Made by a program: the position numbers and the translations under genes. Of a stretch of 64,000 bases of DNA, positions 23,059-33,642 are shown in pieces; positions within the stretch are counted from its first letter, which is position 1; each line of letters begins with the position of its first letter. Source of the DNA: PBB1 sp965229345 (GTDB lineage Bacteria; Pseudomonadota; Gammaproteobacteria; Burkholderiales; Burkholderiaceae_C); the NCBI GenBank assembly GCA_965229345.1, contig OZ245872.1, positions 2,356,001 through 2,420,000 on the forward strand, read 5' to 3'. The notes below the pieces were generated by a model. It was not told where the DNA came from. It worked only from the letters and a program-made list of their open reading frames with translations, and did not search any database.

Positions 23059-24360
23059 TCAGCGCAGGTTGCCGGTGTGCCCCAGCGAGTAGCGCCCCGG
23101 CTGCGGCCACACGGTGAGCCCGTGAGGTTCCTGGCCGACCTTGATGGTGTTGACCGCGCCGCTCTGGGTGTCGAAGCGGTACACCACGTTGTCAAAACGG
23201 CCTGAGAGCCACAGGTACTTGCCGTCGGCGCTCACGTTGCCCATGTCCGGGCTGCCGCCGCCGGGCACCGGCCAGGTCTGCTCGATCCGGTGGCTGGCAA
23301 AGTCGATCACCGAGACGCTGCCCTGGCCACGCTTTTTCCCGACCACGCTGTTGCTGCCGCGGTTGGCGACGTACAACTTCTTGCCATCGCGGCTGGGATA
23401 CAGGCCGTGGGCACCCACCCCGGTGGGAATGAAGCCGATCTGCTTGAAGCTCGCCCCATCGACCAGGTGCACCCCGTCGGCCATCATGTCGGCCACGAAG
23501 TAAACGGTACCGTCGGGCGAGGCACGCACATCCTGCGGCATCCCAGGCGTGGTGCAGATCTCGCCGCCCAGTTGCGATGGATCGGGGATCTTGCGCGGCT
23601 TCTTGCCCGGCTTGGCCAGCAGTGACAGCACCTCGGGGCGTTCGAAATAGCGGCTCAGCTTCAAGGTGCCGACCACCCGCTTGTCGACCAGATCGATCTT
23701 GGTCACCCCACCACTGAATTCGCAGGTGAACAAGGCATAGCGGCCATCGATCGAAAAATCGGCGTGGTTGATGCCCGCGCACTCGGGTGTCTCGATCGAG
23801 TACTGGAGCACCATCGTGTGGGCATCGCGGAAATCCAGGCGCTTGTACGCCTCGACCACCACGATCGCATGCTTGCCATCGGGGCTCCAGTACATGTTGT
23901 ACGGGTCCTCCACCGCGATCGACTCGCCCGGCTTGCCGGTGAGCGGATCGATCGGCGTCAGGCTGCCGGTGGTCTTGTGCTCGGCATTGTTGGCGACCCA
24001 CAGCGTGCGCAGATCCCACGACGGCACCACGTGCTGCGGATTGAGGCCCACCTTGAAGGTGTCGATGACCTTGAGCGTCTTCGGATCGATCACCGACACC
24101 GTGTTGGCGACCCGATTCGGCACGTACACCCGCTCGAGGGCGCCCTGCACCGCGGGGCTGAACTTGCCAGCGCCGATCTCGCTGTACAGGTTCTGACGAT
24201 CGATCACTGGCAGCATGCCGGGCACGGTGACCACGGGCGCGGTGCCTGTGGCGGCAGCGGCTGGCGGCAGTTGCGTATGGACAGCGCCAGCGGCACATGC
24301 GACGACCAGGCCCGACAACAGCGCGCGCTTGAGCAAAGGTGAACTGAGAATTCGTGACAT
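23059..24360 (-). CDS. Exported YVTN/cytochrome-d1-like beta-propeller protein
   Basis: The 433-residue product has a signal peptide (LLSGLVVACAAGAVHT) and a run of propeller blades such as RVYVPNRVANTVSVIDPKTL, TLWVANNAEHK, MYWSPDGKHAIVVVEAYK and KLYVANRGSNSVV. No CxxCH haem site is present, so it is not a cytochrome cd1 itself but resembles the NirF/YncE-like exported propellers. It lies downstream of, and reads with, an exported creatininase-like gene (39-base gap), suggesting a shared periplasmic pathway. The substrate is unknown. Confidence 0.8.
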   Translation of the reverse strand: MSRILSSPLLKRALLSGLVVACAAGAVHTQLPPAAAATGTAPVVTVPGMLPVIDRQNLYSEIGAGKFSPAVQGALERVYVPNRVANTVSVIDPKTLKVIDTFKVGLNPQHVVPSWDLRTLWVANNAEHKTTGSLTPIDPLTGKPGESIAVEDPYNMYWSPDGKHAIVVVEAYKRLDFRDAHTMVLQYSIETPECAGINHADFSIDGRYALFTCEFSGGVTKIDLVDKRVVGTLKLSRYFERPEVLSLLAKPGKKPRKIPDPSQLGGEICTTPGMPQDVRASPDGTVYFVADMMADGVHLVDGASFKQIGFIPTGVGAHGLYPSRDGKKLYVANRGSNSVVGKKRGQGSVSVIDFASHRIEQTWPVPGGGSPDMGNVSADGKYLWLSGRFDNVVYRFDTQSGAVNTIKVGQEPHGLTVWPQPGRYSLGHTGNLR

Positions 24361-24399
24361 CGAAAGGTAGGAAGTGGCGAGTGGGGATCTTGTGAGCGG

Positions 24400-25224
24400 T
24401 CAGCGGTCAGCGCGGCGTGGTGTGGCGATCGCCTGTCGGATCGCTGCCGTGGTGCGCGACACGATCAGCTCCACCCCGAGTTGCCCCAGCGATGCGCTGG
24501 CAGGCCGTGGATCACCGCTCACGCCCAGCGCTTTTGCAGCCGCTGCATCACGGTCTATTTTCAACTGTTCTCGCCGCACCAGGTTGGCGTCGGTCGCCAG
24601 CATCAGCGAGGTATCGGCGGCACCGGCGTGCAGGCCGATCTGCGCATCGGTCAGCCCATGGTCGCGCAACGCCTGGTTGTAGGGCGCCTGCGCCGCCTCG
24701 TAATAGGCCGCCACGAAATGAACGCGCGCTGGCGACGCAGCCCATTCGCGGTTGAGCCGCGTGGCGACGGTGGCCAACAGCGACTGGTAGCCGCCGTGAT
24801 CGCCGATCAGTACCACGTCGGTGAAGCCGTGCTGCCTGAAGCTGCGGGCCGCCCCGTCGATAACGCCCTTGAAGGCCTCATCGGAGACAGACACCGTGCC
24901 GGGGTAGCGCATGTGCTGCGTCGGTGGGGCAATCTGCCCCTCGGGCACGTAGGCGATCACAGGCGCCACCAGCGTGTGGCCCAGTGTCTGCGCGATGCGC
25001 TCGGCCAGCACCTTGACACGCACATTGTGTTTGCCCAAGGCCATGTGCGGCCCGCTTTGTTCGGTGCCGCCCACCGGAATGATCACCGTGGTCGTGCCGA
25101 CTTTGACGGCATCGCGCACCTCGGTCCAGGTCCACTCATCGAGCTGCACGCTGGCGGGTGCGGCCTGTGCGACAGCCGTACCTGCGAGCAAGGCAAGGGC
25201 GAGCAGCATCACGGGAGCATTCAC
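24400..25224 (-). CDS. Exported creatininase-family protein with altered metal ligands
   Basis: The 274-residue product has a signal peptide (MLLALALLAGTAVAQA) and a creatininase fold. The first metal motif reads GGTEQSGPHMALGKHN where creatinine amidohydrolase has TEQHGPH...GTD, so one His ligand is Ser and the Asp ligand is His. A later IGDHGGYQ retains a His. Creatininase relatives hydrolyse cyclic or formamide amides; with this changed site, and export, the reaction is unclear. It is followed by the propeller gene on the same strand. Confidence 0.8.
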   Translation of the reverse strand: MNAPVMLLALALLAGTAVAQAAPASVQLDEWTWTEVRDAVKVGTTTVIIPVGGTEQSGPHMALGKHNVRVKVLAERIAQTLGHTLVAPVIAYVPEGQIAPPTQHMRYPGTVSVSDEAFKGVIDGAARSFRQHGFTDVVLIGDHGGYQSLLATVATRLNREWAASPARVHFVAAYYEAAQAPYNQALRDHGLTDAQIGLHAGAADTSLMLATDANLVRREQLKIDRDAAAAKALGVSGDPRPASASLGQLGVELIVSRTTAAIRQAIATPRRADR

Positions 25225-25255
25225 AGTGGCATCAAACTTGGTTCAAGACAGCGGC

Positions 25256-25286
25256 AAAAAAGCCCGAAGGCGTGACACCTTCGGGC
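25256..25286 (-). terminator. Rho-independent terminator of aceA
   Basis: On the minus strand GCCCGAAGG (complement of 25278-25286) pairs with CCTTCGGGC (complement of 25262-25270) around a 7-base loop and is followed by six T. It lies 60 bases after the aceA stop and before the creatininase gene. Confidence 0.88.
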
Positions 25287-25346
25287 CGGTTCGTCATCGT
25301 AACGCCGCCGCAAAACAGCAGGCGGCCTCACCGCATGACGATCACC

Positions 25347-26645
<1,299 letters not shown>

Positions 26646-26746
26646 GGGGACGGCTCCGGAGGGGTGAGTGGACTGGTGATGGGGGTGACGTCTTCGTGCG
26701 TTGACCACACCGAGGATACGAGCGAACGTCAAGAAATGGAAGACTT

Positions 26747-26795
26747 ATGTCTTATATAAGAGTCAATTTTTTACACAATGAATTCAATGTCTTAT
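26747..26795 (-). promoter_or_regulatory. aceA upstream region with repeated ATGTCTTAT elements
   Basis: The 328-base gap between aceA and the agmatinase gene has no gene. Its A/T-rich middle holds ATGTCTTAT at 26747-26755 and again at 26787-26795, 40 bp apart (about four helical turns), and a perfect palindrome CTTATATAAG at 26751-26760. The spacing suggests an operator for a dimeric regulator acting on aceA, and perhaps on the divergent agmatinase gene. The regulator is not identified. Confidence 0.55.
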
Positions 26796-26973
26796 GAAAT
26801 ATTTTTCATGATTCGGAATGTTGTTTTGCCATTCGATAAATTTCGCTGCAGCGCAACATCCAGCGAATGAATCGGCACGGCCGTCTGGCTGGCACAGACC
26901 GCAATTTGCAGAACGAGCACTCGGCACGACCCGAGTTCGTATGATCCCCAGACCCACTCAGCGCGCGGCCGCC

Positions 26974-27915
26974 ATGACTACATTTGCATTCCTGTCCCAT
27001 GGTGCGTTCCTCAAGGCGCCACCTGTCGATGCAAGCAGCCGCTACGCCGTGGCCGGCGTGGCCTGGGATGGCTCCGTGACCAACCGCCCCGGCGCCCGAT
27101 TCGGACCGCAGGCCATCCGCCAGGCCAGCCACATGCTGTGCGATGCGATCCATCCGCTGTTCGACGTGTCGCCGCTGGCATCGGCCAACGCAAGCCTGGG
27201 GGATGCCGGCGACCTGCCGTTGCCCAACACCAGCCTGGAGCGCATGCGCGAAGCCATGACGCCATGGGTACACGACCTGATCCGCGCCCACCACATGGTG
27301 TGGCTGGGCGGCGATCACTCGATCACGCTGCCTCTGCTGCGGGCCTACAAGGCCTGGTTGGGCCGGCCGCTGGCCGTCGTGCACTTCGATGCCCACTGCG
27401 ACACCTGGAGCGACCATTTCGGTGAACCCAGCGGTCACGGCACCTGGGTGTACGAGGCGATCCAGGAGGGGCTGGTCATCCCCGAGTGCTTCACGCAGAT
27501 CGGAATCCGCTCGGCCGGCGAGCGCGCAGCGCGTGAGTACGTGCGCGACCAGGGCGGCTTGATCTACACCGCCCGCGATCTGCGCGGACTGGAAAGTCCG
27601 CAGCAGCTGGCGCCGATCCTGGGTGGCATCCGCTCGCGCCTGGCCGAGCATGGCCGCCCACCGGTCTACCTGAGCCTGGACATCGACTGCCTTGACCCGG
27701 CTTTCGCGCCTGGCACCGGCACACCCGAGCCCGGCGGCATGAGCGCCAACCAGGTGCTGAGCCTGCTGGAAGAACTGGCCGATCTGCCCTTCGTCGGCAT
27801 GGACTGCGTCGAAGTGGCGCCCGCCTACGACCACGCCGAGCTGACCAGCAACGCGGCCGCGAACTTCGTCTGGACCTACCTTTGCGGTCGGATCGCGAAC
27901 GACCCCGAGGCCTGA
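26974..27915 (+). CDS. speB: Agmatinase/ureohydrolase family protein
   Basis: The 313-residue product is a binuclear-manganese ureohydrolase. Metal motifs are LGGDHSITLP, HFDAHCDTW and SLDIDCLDPAFAPGTGTPEPGG. Location at the head of a putrescine catabolism island favours agmatinase (agmatine to putrescine and urea), but guanidinobutyrase or other ureohydrolases with the same motifs are not excluded. ATG 26974 (MTTFAFLSHG) is the first good start; the frame is open upstream through non-coding A/T-rich DNA. A convergent Lrp-type regulator gene follows. Confidence 0.83.
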   Translation: MTTFAFLSHGAFLKAPPVDASSRYAVAGVAWDGSVTNRPGARFGPQAIRQASHMLCDAIHPLFDVSPLASANASLGDAGDLPLPNTSLERMREAMTPWVHDLIRAHHMVWLGGDHSITLPLLRAYKAWLGRPLAVVHFDAHCDTWSDHFGEPSGHGTWVYEAIQEGLVIPECFTQIGIRSAGERAAREYVRDQGGLIYTARDLRGLESPQQLAPILGGIRSRLAEHGRPPVYLSLDIDCLDPAFAPGTGTPEPGGMSANQVLSLLEELADLPFVGMDCVEVAPAYDHAELTSNAAANFVWTYLCGRIANDPEA

Positions 27916-27950
27916 TTCGGCGTCGCGCGCCGGTTCAATCGATCGCGAAT

Positions 27951-28433
27951 CTAGTCAATCGGAAGCGCGGTGGTCTTTTTCACGGTGCGCAGCACCAGCA
28001 TCGAGTTCGACCGCGTTACGCCCGGCAGGCTCGACAGCACGTGGCTGTGGAAGTGCTCCAGGTCTTCCGCATCGCGGTAGGTGAAACGCAGCAGGTAGTC
28101 GTTGGTGCCGGCGACATAGAAGCAGTCGTGGATCTCGGGCACGTCGCGGATGGCCTGCTCGAAGGTGTCCATCGTCGAACGCGTCAGCTTTTCCAGGTTC
28201 ACGATGGTGTAGCTGGTGCCATGGCGCCCGACCCGCTTCGGATCGACCAGCGCCACGACCTTGGCGATCACGCCGCTCTCCTCCAGCGCCTTGACCCGCC
28301 GCAGACAGGCCGACGGCGACAAGTGCACCCGTTCGGCGAGTTCGATGTTGGTCAGCCGGGCATCGGCCTGCAGCACTTCCAGCAGGGCGCGGTCGATGGC
28401 ATCCAATGTCGCTTCTTGTCGTTGATTTCGCAT
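27951..28433 (-). CDS. Lrp/AsnC family transcriptional regulator
   Basis: The 160-residue product has an N-terminal winged HTH (LDAIDRALLEVLQADARLTNIELAERVHLS as the family core) and a C-terminal ligand-binding RAM domain (VNLEKLTRSTMDTF, then TYRDAEDLEHFHSHVLSSLPG). It is divergent from the aminotransferase/puu operon, so it probably senses a polyamine, GABA or amino acid and controls that operon. The dyad GATTTT-TC-AAAATC abuts its start and leaves only a weak ribosome-binding site. Confidence 0.9.
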   Translation of the reverse strand: MRNQRQEATLDAIDRALLEVLQADARLTNIELAERVHLSPSACLRRVKALEESGVIAKVVALVDPKRVGRHGTSYTIVNLEKLTRSTMDTFEQAIRDVPEIHDCFYVAGTNDYLLRFTYRDAEDLEHFHSHVLSSLPGVTRSNSMLVLRTVKKTTALPID

Positions 28434-28495
28434 GATTTTTCAAAATCTCGGATTTGTACGCTGAATTGTTGCGCCGAATGAACCGGCATACCGGT
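28434..28495. promoter_or_regulatory. Dyads between the lrp-like gene and the puu operon
   Basis: Two inverted repeats lie here: GATTTT-TC-AAAATC (28434-28447), directly upstream of the regulator gene, and ACCGG-CATA-CCGGT (28482-28495). They are candidate sites for the neighbouring Lrp-type protein controlling itself and the divergent catabolic operon. No experimental match is claimed. Confidence 0.45.
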
Positions 28496-28581
28496 CAAAG
28501 CGCAGGCAAATTTCGCGCCTCAACCACTAAACTGATGTGCCAGACACCGGTTGTTGCGCGACCCCTCTGAAAGACATCGCG

Positions 28582-29889
28582 ATGCCTGCGAAGCTCGACG
28601 CGTACTGGATGCCCTTCACTGCCAATCGGCAGTTCAAATCCGCCCCGAGGATGATCTCTGGCGCGCAGGGCATGCACTTCACCACGCCCGAAGGTCGGCA
28701 GGTGCTGGATGGCGTGGCCGGCCTGTGGTGTGTCAATGCCGGCCATGCGCGCCCGCGCATCACCGAAGCCATCCGGCAACAGGCCGCCGAACTGGACTTC
28801 GCACCGCCCTTCCAGATGGGCCATCCGAAGGTGTTCGAGCTGGCCGAGCGTTTGGTCGGGCTCACACCGGACGGGCTCGACAAGGTGTTCTTCACCAATT
28901 CGGGCTCCGAATCGGTGGACACCGCGCTGAAGATGGCGCTGGGTTACCACCGCATGCGCGGCGAAGGCCATCGTACCCGTCTGATCGGCCGCGAGCGCGG
29001 CTACCACGGCGTCAATTTCGGTGGCATTTCGGTCGGCGGCATGGTCGCCAATCGACGGACGTTCGGCCCGATGCTCGGCGGCGTCGACCACATCCGCCAC
29101 ACGCACGACCCGGTGCGCAACCTGTTCAGCAAAGGCCAGCCCGAGCACGGCGCCGAACTGGCCGACGACCTGGAACGGCTGATCGCCTTGCATGACGCCT
29201 CGACCATCGCCGCGGTCATCGTCGAACCGGTGGCCGGATCCACAGGGGTGTTGCTGCCGCCCAAGGGGTACCTGCAGCGGCTCAGATCGATCTGCGACCG
29301 GCACGGCATCCTGCTGATCTTCGATGAGGTCATCACCGGTTTCGGCCGTGTCGGTGCCCCGTTCGCGGCCAACCATTTCGGCGTCACGCCCGACCTGATG
29401 ACGGTGGCGAAAGGTCTGACCAACGGCTGCGTCCCGATGGGGGCGGTGTTCGCGAAGCAGTTCATCTACGACGCCTTCATGGGTGGCCCGGAACACCTGA
29501 TCGAGTTCTTCCACGGCTACACCTACTCGGGCCATCCGCTGGCCTGCGCCGCAGCGCTGGGCACGCTGGACACCTACGCCGAAGAGGGTCTGCTGACCCG
29601 CGCCCACCAGATCGCCCCGACGTTCGAGGCCGCAGTGCACTCGCTGGCGGGGCTGCCTAATGTGGTGGACATCCGCAACATCGGGCTGGTCGCGGGCATC
29701 GAGCTGGCACCGATCGCCGGTGAACCCGGCAAGCGGGCCTTCGATGTCTTTCTCGACTGCTGGGAGCATGGCGTGCTGGTGCGAACCACCGGAGACACCG
29801 TCGCACTGTCTCCCCCCCTGATCATCGAGTCCGGGCACATCGAGCAGATCATCGATACGCTCTCCCAAGCGATTCGGCGGGTCGCCTGA
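28582..29889 (+). CDS. Class III omega-amino acid:pyruvate aminotransferase
   Basis: The 435-residue PLP enzyme resembles beta-alanine/omega-amino acid:pyruvate aminotransferases. It shows GVAGLWCVNAGHARPRI, FFTNSGSESVDTALKMAL, the metal/PLP strand LLIFDEVITGFGRVG and the Schiff-base Lys in TVAKGLTNG. In this island it may transaminate putrescine, GABA or beta-alanine. ATG 28582 (MPAKLDAYWMPF) matches the family N-terminus; a GTG at 28537 is an in-frame alternative adding 15 unlikely residues. The puuB gene follows after 46 bases. Confidence 0.88.
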   Translation: MPAKLDAYWMPFTANRQFKSAPRMISGAQGMHFTTPEGRQVLDGVAGLWCVNAGHARPRITEAIRQQAAELDFAPPFQMGHPKVFELAERLVGLTPDGLDKVFFTNSGSESVDTALKMALGYHRMRGEGHRTRLIGRERGYHGVNFGGISVGGMVANRRTFGPMLGGVDHIRHTHDPVRNLFSKGQPEHGAELADDLERLIALHDASTIAAVIVEPVAGSTGVLLPPKGYLQRLRSICDRHGILLIFDEVITGFGRVGAPFAANHFGVTPDLMTVAKGLTNGCVPMGAVFAKQFIYDAFMGGPEHLIEFFHGYTYSGHPLACAAALGTLDTYAEEGLLTRAHQIAPTFEAAVHSLAGLPNVVDIRNIGLVAGIELAPIAGEPGKRAFDVFLDCWEHGVLVRTTGDTVALSPPLIIESGHIEQIIDTLSQAIRRVA

Positions 29890-29935
29890 GATCCAGGCGG
29901 CCGGACTGACGACCCGCTGCCCTGCACCATCCGCC

Positions 29936-31294
29936 ATGAGCTTTCTCGACACCGACCGCGAACTGGCGCGCCGCTCCTACTACGAAGCCACCGTGCAGCG
30001 GCCGTCGCCCGCGCCCGCACTGGCCGCCGACATCGAATGCGATGTGGCCATCGTCGGTGGTGGGCTGGCCGGACTGTCCGCCGCGATCGAATTGGCAGAC
30101 CGCGGCTACCAGGTCGCGCTGCTCGAAGCACACCAGATCGGTTGGGGGGCCTCTGGGCGCAACGGCGGGCAAGCGCTGGCAGGGCTCGCCTGCGAGCAGG
30201 AGACCATCGAAGCGCAGCTCGGCCTCGACGAGGCGCGTCGCGTCTGGGCGATGACGATCGAGGCACTCACCCTGATCCAGCAGCGCTGTGCACGCTTTCA
30301 GATCGACTGCGACTGGCGCCCCGGCTACCTCAGCCTGGCCGTGAACGAGCGCAAGGCACGCGCGCTGCAGGCCTGGCAGCTGCGCATGCAGTCGCTGTAC
30401 CAACACGAGACGGCATGGATCACGCCGCAGCAGTTGCCCCAGTGGATAGCCAGCGCGCGATTTCACAGCGGGTTGCACGACCCGATCTCGGGCCATCTGC
30501 ATCCGCTGAAGTACAGCCTCGGCCTGGCGCGAGGCGCACGGCAGCTGGGGGTGCGGCTGTTTGAAAACTCCGCGGTCATCGGGCTGGACGCCGCTTCCAC
30601 AGCCAGTGGCTCGGTGCGCGTGCGCACGGCCGGCGGCAGCGTGCGGGCCGCCCATGTGCTGCTGGCAGGCAACGTGTACCTGCAAGGCGTGGCCCCCCTG
30701 CTGGAGCCGAGGATCATGCCGGTCGGCACCTACATCATCGCCTCCGAGGTGCTCGACGAGGCGCTGGCCTGCTCGCTGATCCCCTCCGGCGCGGCGGTCT
30801 GCGACACCAATTTCGTACTCGATTACTTTCGCGTGGCCAGCCACAGCGGCACAGACGCGACCGAGCAGCGCATGCTCTACGGCGGGCGCGTGAGCTACAG
30901 CACCTCCACGCCCATGAATCTGGCCGTCAGCATGCAAAAGCGCATGGCCCAGACCTTCCCGCAGCTCAGCGGCGTCGGCGTGGCGTTCGCCTGGGGCGGG
31001 TTCGTCGATATCTCGATGAACCGGGCACCGGACTTCGGGCGCCTGTCGGATCGGATGCTTGCCGGCGCGGCGAGCGGCCTGTCGAACGTCTACTACCTGC
31101 AGGGATTTTCGGGCCACGGGCTGGCGTTGACCGGCATCGCGGGCAAGCTGGTGGCCGAAGCCATCGACGGCGACGCCCAGCGCTTCGATACCTTCAGCCG
31201 ATTGCGTCACCGCGAGTTTCCCGGGGGTAAGCTGCTGCGCACGCCTGCGTTGGTGGCCGGCATGGCCTACTACCGATTGAAGGATCTGCTGTGA
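29936..31294 (+). CDS. puuB: Gamma-glutamylputrescine oxidase PuuB
   Basis: PuuB oxidises gamma-glutamylputrescine to gamma-glutamyl-aminobutyraldehyde with release of ammonia and H2O2. The 452-residue DAO-type flavoprotein has the dinucleotide motif VAIVGGGLAGLSAAIELA (about residues 37-54), GWGASGRNGGQALAG and a C-terminal LQGFSGHGLALTGIAGKLVAEA. Length and motifs match PuuB. Its neighbours puuD and puuA, which act just after and before it, support the role over a generic amine oxidase. Confidence 0.9.
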   Translation: MSFLDTDRELARRSYYEATVQRPSPAPALAADIECDVAIVGGGLAGLSAAIELADRGYQVALLEAHQIGWGASGRNGGQALAGLACEQETIEAQLGLDEARRVWAMTIEALTLIQQRCARFQIDCDWRPGYLSLAVNERKARALQAWQLRMQSLYQHETAWITPQQLPQWIASARFHSGLHDPISGHLHPLKYSLGLARGARQLGVRLFENSAVIGLDAASTASGSVRVRTAGGSVRAAHVLLAGNVYLQGVAPLLEPRIMPVGTYIIASEVLDEALACSLIPSGAAVCDTNFVLDYFRVASHSGTDATEQRMLYGGRVSYSTSTPMNLAVSMQKRMAQTFPQLSGVGVAFAWGGFVDISMNRAPDFGRLSDRMLAGAASGLSNVYYLQGFSGHGLALTGIAGKLVAEAIDGDAQRFDTFSRLRHREFPGGKLLRTPALVAGMAYYRLKDLL

Positions 31295-31388
31295 GACCGC
31301 ACGCTGGGCACAGTCATTGCACACGTTCGAACAAGCGCGCGCTCATGCCGGCGCGCGTCATTCCAAGCCGGGCAGCCACCCGTCAACC

Positions 31389-32171
31389 ATGAAGCGCAAA
31401 CCTTTCGTCCTCGTGCCCGCCTGCCACCGCAAGGTGGAACAACACATCAGCCACACCGTCGGCAAGAAGTACACCGATGCGGTACGGCTGGCGGGCTGCC
31501 TGCCGCTGCTGTTCACCACCATCCAGGGGCCGGACGAACTGGACGATCTGCTCGACCTGGCCGACGGCGTGCTGTTGACCGGTTCGCCATCGAACGTGCA
31601 TCCGCGCCATTTCGGCGAGGAGGTGCACAACACCCGCCTGCCACTCGATCCCGATCGTGATGCAGCCACCCTGGCGCTGATTCCGCAAGCGATCGCGCGC
31701 GGGATCCCGCTGATGGCGATCTGCCGGGGCTTTCAGGAGGTCAATGTCGCCCTCGGCGGCAGCCTGTTCCAGGCGGTGCACGAAGTCGAGGGCCGGCTCG
31801 ACCACCGCGGCGTCGATGACGGTCCGGTCGAGCAGGTCTACGGCCCCGCCCACAGGGTCGAACTTGAGCCCGGCGGCTTGCTGTCGCAATGGCTTCAACG
31901 CACCGAGATCGAGGTCAATTCGGTGCACGGCCAGGGTGTCAAGCAATTGGCGCCTGGCCTGCGGGTGGAAGCCCGGGCGCCCGATGGGCTCATCGAGGCG
32001 TTCTCTCTCGAAGACGGCGCGTCGCCCTCACACGGCTTCTTGCTAGGGGTGCAGTGGCACCCGGAGTGGCAGGCGCACCTGAACCCGGTGTCGACCCAAC
32101 TTTTCGAAGCCTTCGGGCGAGCCTGCAGCCAGTACCGCGACCGTCACCGAGGCCCCGACGGGACACGCTGA
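31389..32171 (+). CDS. puuD: Gamma-glutamyl-GABA hydrolase PuuD
   Basis: PuuD removes glutamate from gamma-glutamyl-GABA to give GABA. The 260-residue product is a class I glutamine amidotransferase-like hydrolase with nucleophile Cys in MAICRGFQE and the catalytic His-Glu in GVQWHPEW. It begins MKRKPFVLVPACHRK at 31389; an in-frame upstream start would add residues unlike the family. It sits between puuB and puuA. Confidence 0.92.
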   Translation: MKRKPFVLVPACHRKVEQHISHTVGKKYTDAVRLAGCLPLLFTTIQGPDELDDLLDLADGVLLTGSPSNVHPRHFGEEVHNTRLPLDPDRDAATLALIPQAIARGIPLMAICRGFQEVNVALGGSLFQAVHEVEGRLDHRGVDDGPVEQVYGPAHRVELEPGGLLSQWLQRTEIEVNSVHGQGVKQLAPGLRVEARAPDGLIEAFSLEDGASPSHGFLLGVQWHPEWQAHLNPVSTQLFEAFGRACSQYRDRHRGPDGTR

Positions 32172-32225
32172 ACGCACTCCGCCCATCCACATCCCAACGA
32201 CTTCAACTCCTCAAGGTGACATCCC

Positions 32226-33593
32226 ATGGTGGCCCGAGAAAACTTCACTTTCAGTGACCTGGAAAACTGGTTCAACGAACGCCGCGTGACCGAGATCGAG
32301 TGCCTGGTGCCCGACCTCACCGGCGTGGCTCGCGGCAAGATCCTTCCGCGCGAGAAATTCACCGAAGACCGCGGCATGCGGCTGCCCGAGGCGATCGTCG
32401 CGATCGGGGTCACCGGCGAGTTCCCGGCCGAAGGCCCCTACTACGACGTGATCCACGCCACCGACCGCGACATGCACCTGCGCCCTGACCCGTCCACCGT
32501 GCGCATCGTGCCGTGGGCGACCGACCCGACCGCGCAGGTCATCCACGACTGCTTCGACCGCGATGGCGTGATGATTCCCTACGCACCACGCTCGGTGCTG
32601 CGCCGCATCTGCGACCTCTACGACGCTGAAGGCTGGGCACCGGTGGTGGCGCCCGAGCTCGAGTTCTATCTGATCGAGCGCAACGCCGATCCCAACACAC
32701 CGCTGCGCCCGCCCAAGGGCCGCAGCGGTCGTGCTGAAACCTCGCGGCAGGCGTATTCGATCGACGCGGTGAATGAATTCGACCCGCTGTTCGAGGACAT
32801 CTACGCCTACTGCGAGAAGATGGAGCTCAACGTCGACACGCTGATCCACGAGGTCGGTGCCGGCCAGATGGAGATCAACTTCTTCCACGACCATCCACTG
32901 GGCCTGGCCGACGAGGTGTTCTTCTTCAAGCGCACCATCCGCGAGGCGGCGATGCGCCACGAGATGTACGCCACCTTCATGGCCAAGCCGATGTCCAACG
33001 AGCCGGGCAGCGCGATGCACGTGCACCAGAGCGTGGTCAACAAGGTCACCGGCAAGAACATCTTCAGCAATCCCGATGGGTCGCCGTCGAAGGAGTTCTA
33101 CTGGTACATCGGCGGGCTGCAGAAGTACACCCCGGCGGCGATGGCGCTGTTCGCACCCTATGTCAACTCCTATCGCCGGCTGGCCCGCTCGACGGCCGCA
33201 CCGATCAACATCCAGTGGGGCACCGACAACCGCACGGTCGGCATCCGGTCGCCGGTGGCCACGGCCGGCGCGCGGCGCATCGAAAACCGCGTGATCGGCG
33301 CCGACGCGAACCCGTATGTCGCCTTCGCGGCCACCTTGGCGTGCGGCTACCTGGGCATCAAGAACAAGATCGAGCCCGCCAGCGAATGCAAGGGCGACGC
33401 CTACCTGTCGGAGTACCAGCTGCCGCGCTCGTTGAGCGAAGCGCTGGGCTGGCTGGCCGATGAAAAGGACCTGCACGATGTGCTGGGAAAATCCTTCATC
33501 ACCGTCTACTCCGAAATCAAGGAAATCGAGCACGATGAGTTCATGAAGGTCATCTCGCCGTGGGAGCGCGAACACCTGCTGCTCCACGTGTGA
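32226..33593 (+). CDS. puuA: Gamma-glutamylputrescine synthetase PuuA
   Basis: PuuA ligates glutamate to putrescine with ATP, the entry step of the Puu pathway. The 455-residue protein belongs to the glutamine synthetase superfamily. Motifs include VAPELEFYLIER (metal-binding Glu), GAGQMEINFFHDHPL, KPMSNEPGSAMHVHQS (ATP/glutamate loop) and YAPFAATL-like RVIGADANPYVAFAAT. It begins MVARENFTFSDLE after CAAGGTGA. It lacks the adenylylation Tyr context of GlnA. Confidence 0.92.
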   Translation: MVARENFTFSDLENWFNERRVTEIECLVPDLTGVARGKILPREKFTEDRGMRLPEAIVAIGVTGEFPAEGPYYDVIHATDRDMHLRPDPSTVRIVPWATDPTAQVIHDCFDRDGVMIPYAPRSVLRRICDLYDAEGWAPVVAPELEFYLIERNADPNTPLRPPKGRSGRAETSRQAYSIDAVNEFDPLFEDIYAYCEKMELNVDTLIHEVGAGQMEINFFHDHPLGLADEVFFFKRTIREAAMRHEMYATFMAKPMSNEPGSAMHVHQSVVNKVTGKNIFSNPDGSPSKEFYWYIGGLQKYTPAAMALFAPYVNSYRRLARSTAAPINIQWGTDNRTVGIRSPVATAGARRIENRVIGADANPYVAFAATLACGYLGIKNKIEPASECKGDAYLSEYQLPRSLSEALGWLADEKDLHDVLGKSFITVYSEIKEIEHDEFMKVISPWEREHLLLHV

Positions 33594-33642
33594 CGGACCC
33601 TGCCTGCGCCATGTGCCATACCTGAACCCGATCGGAACCTCG

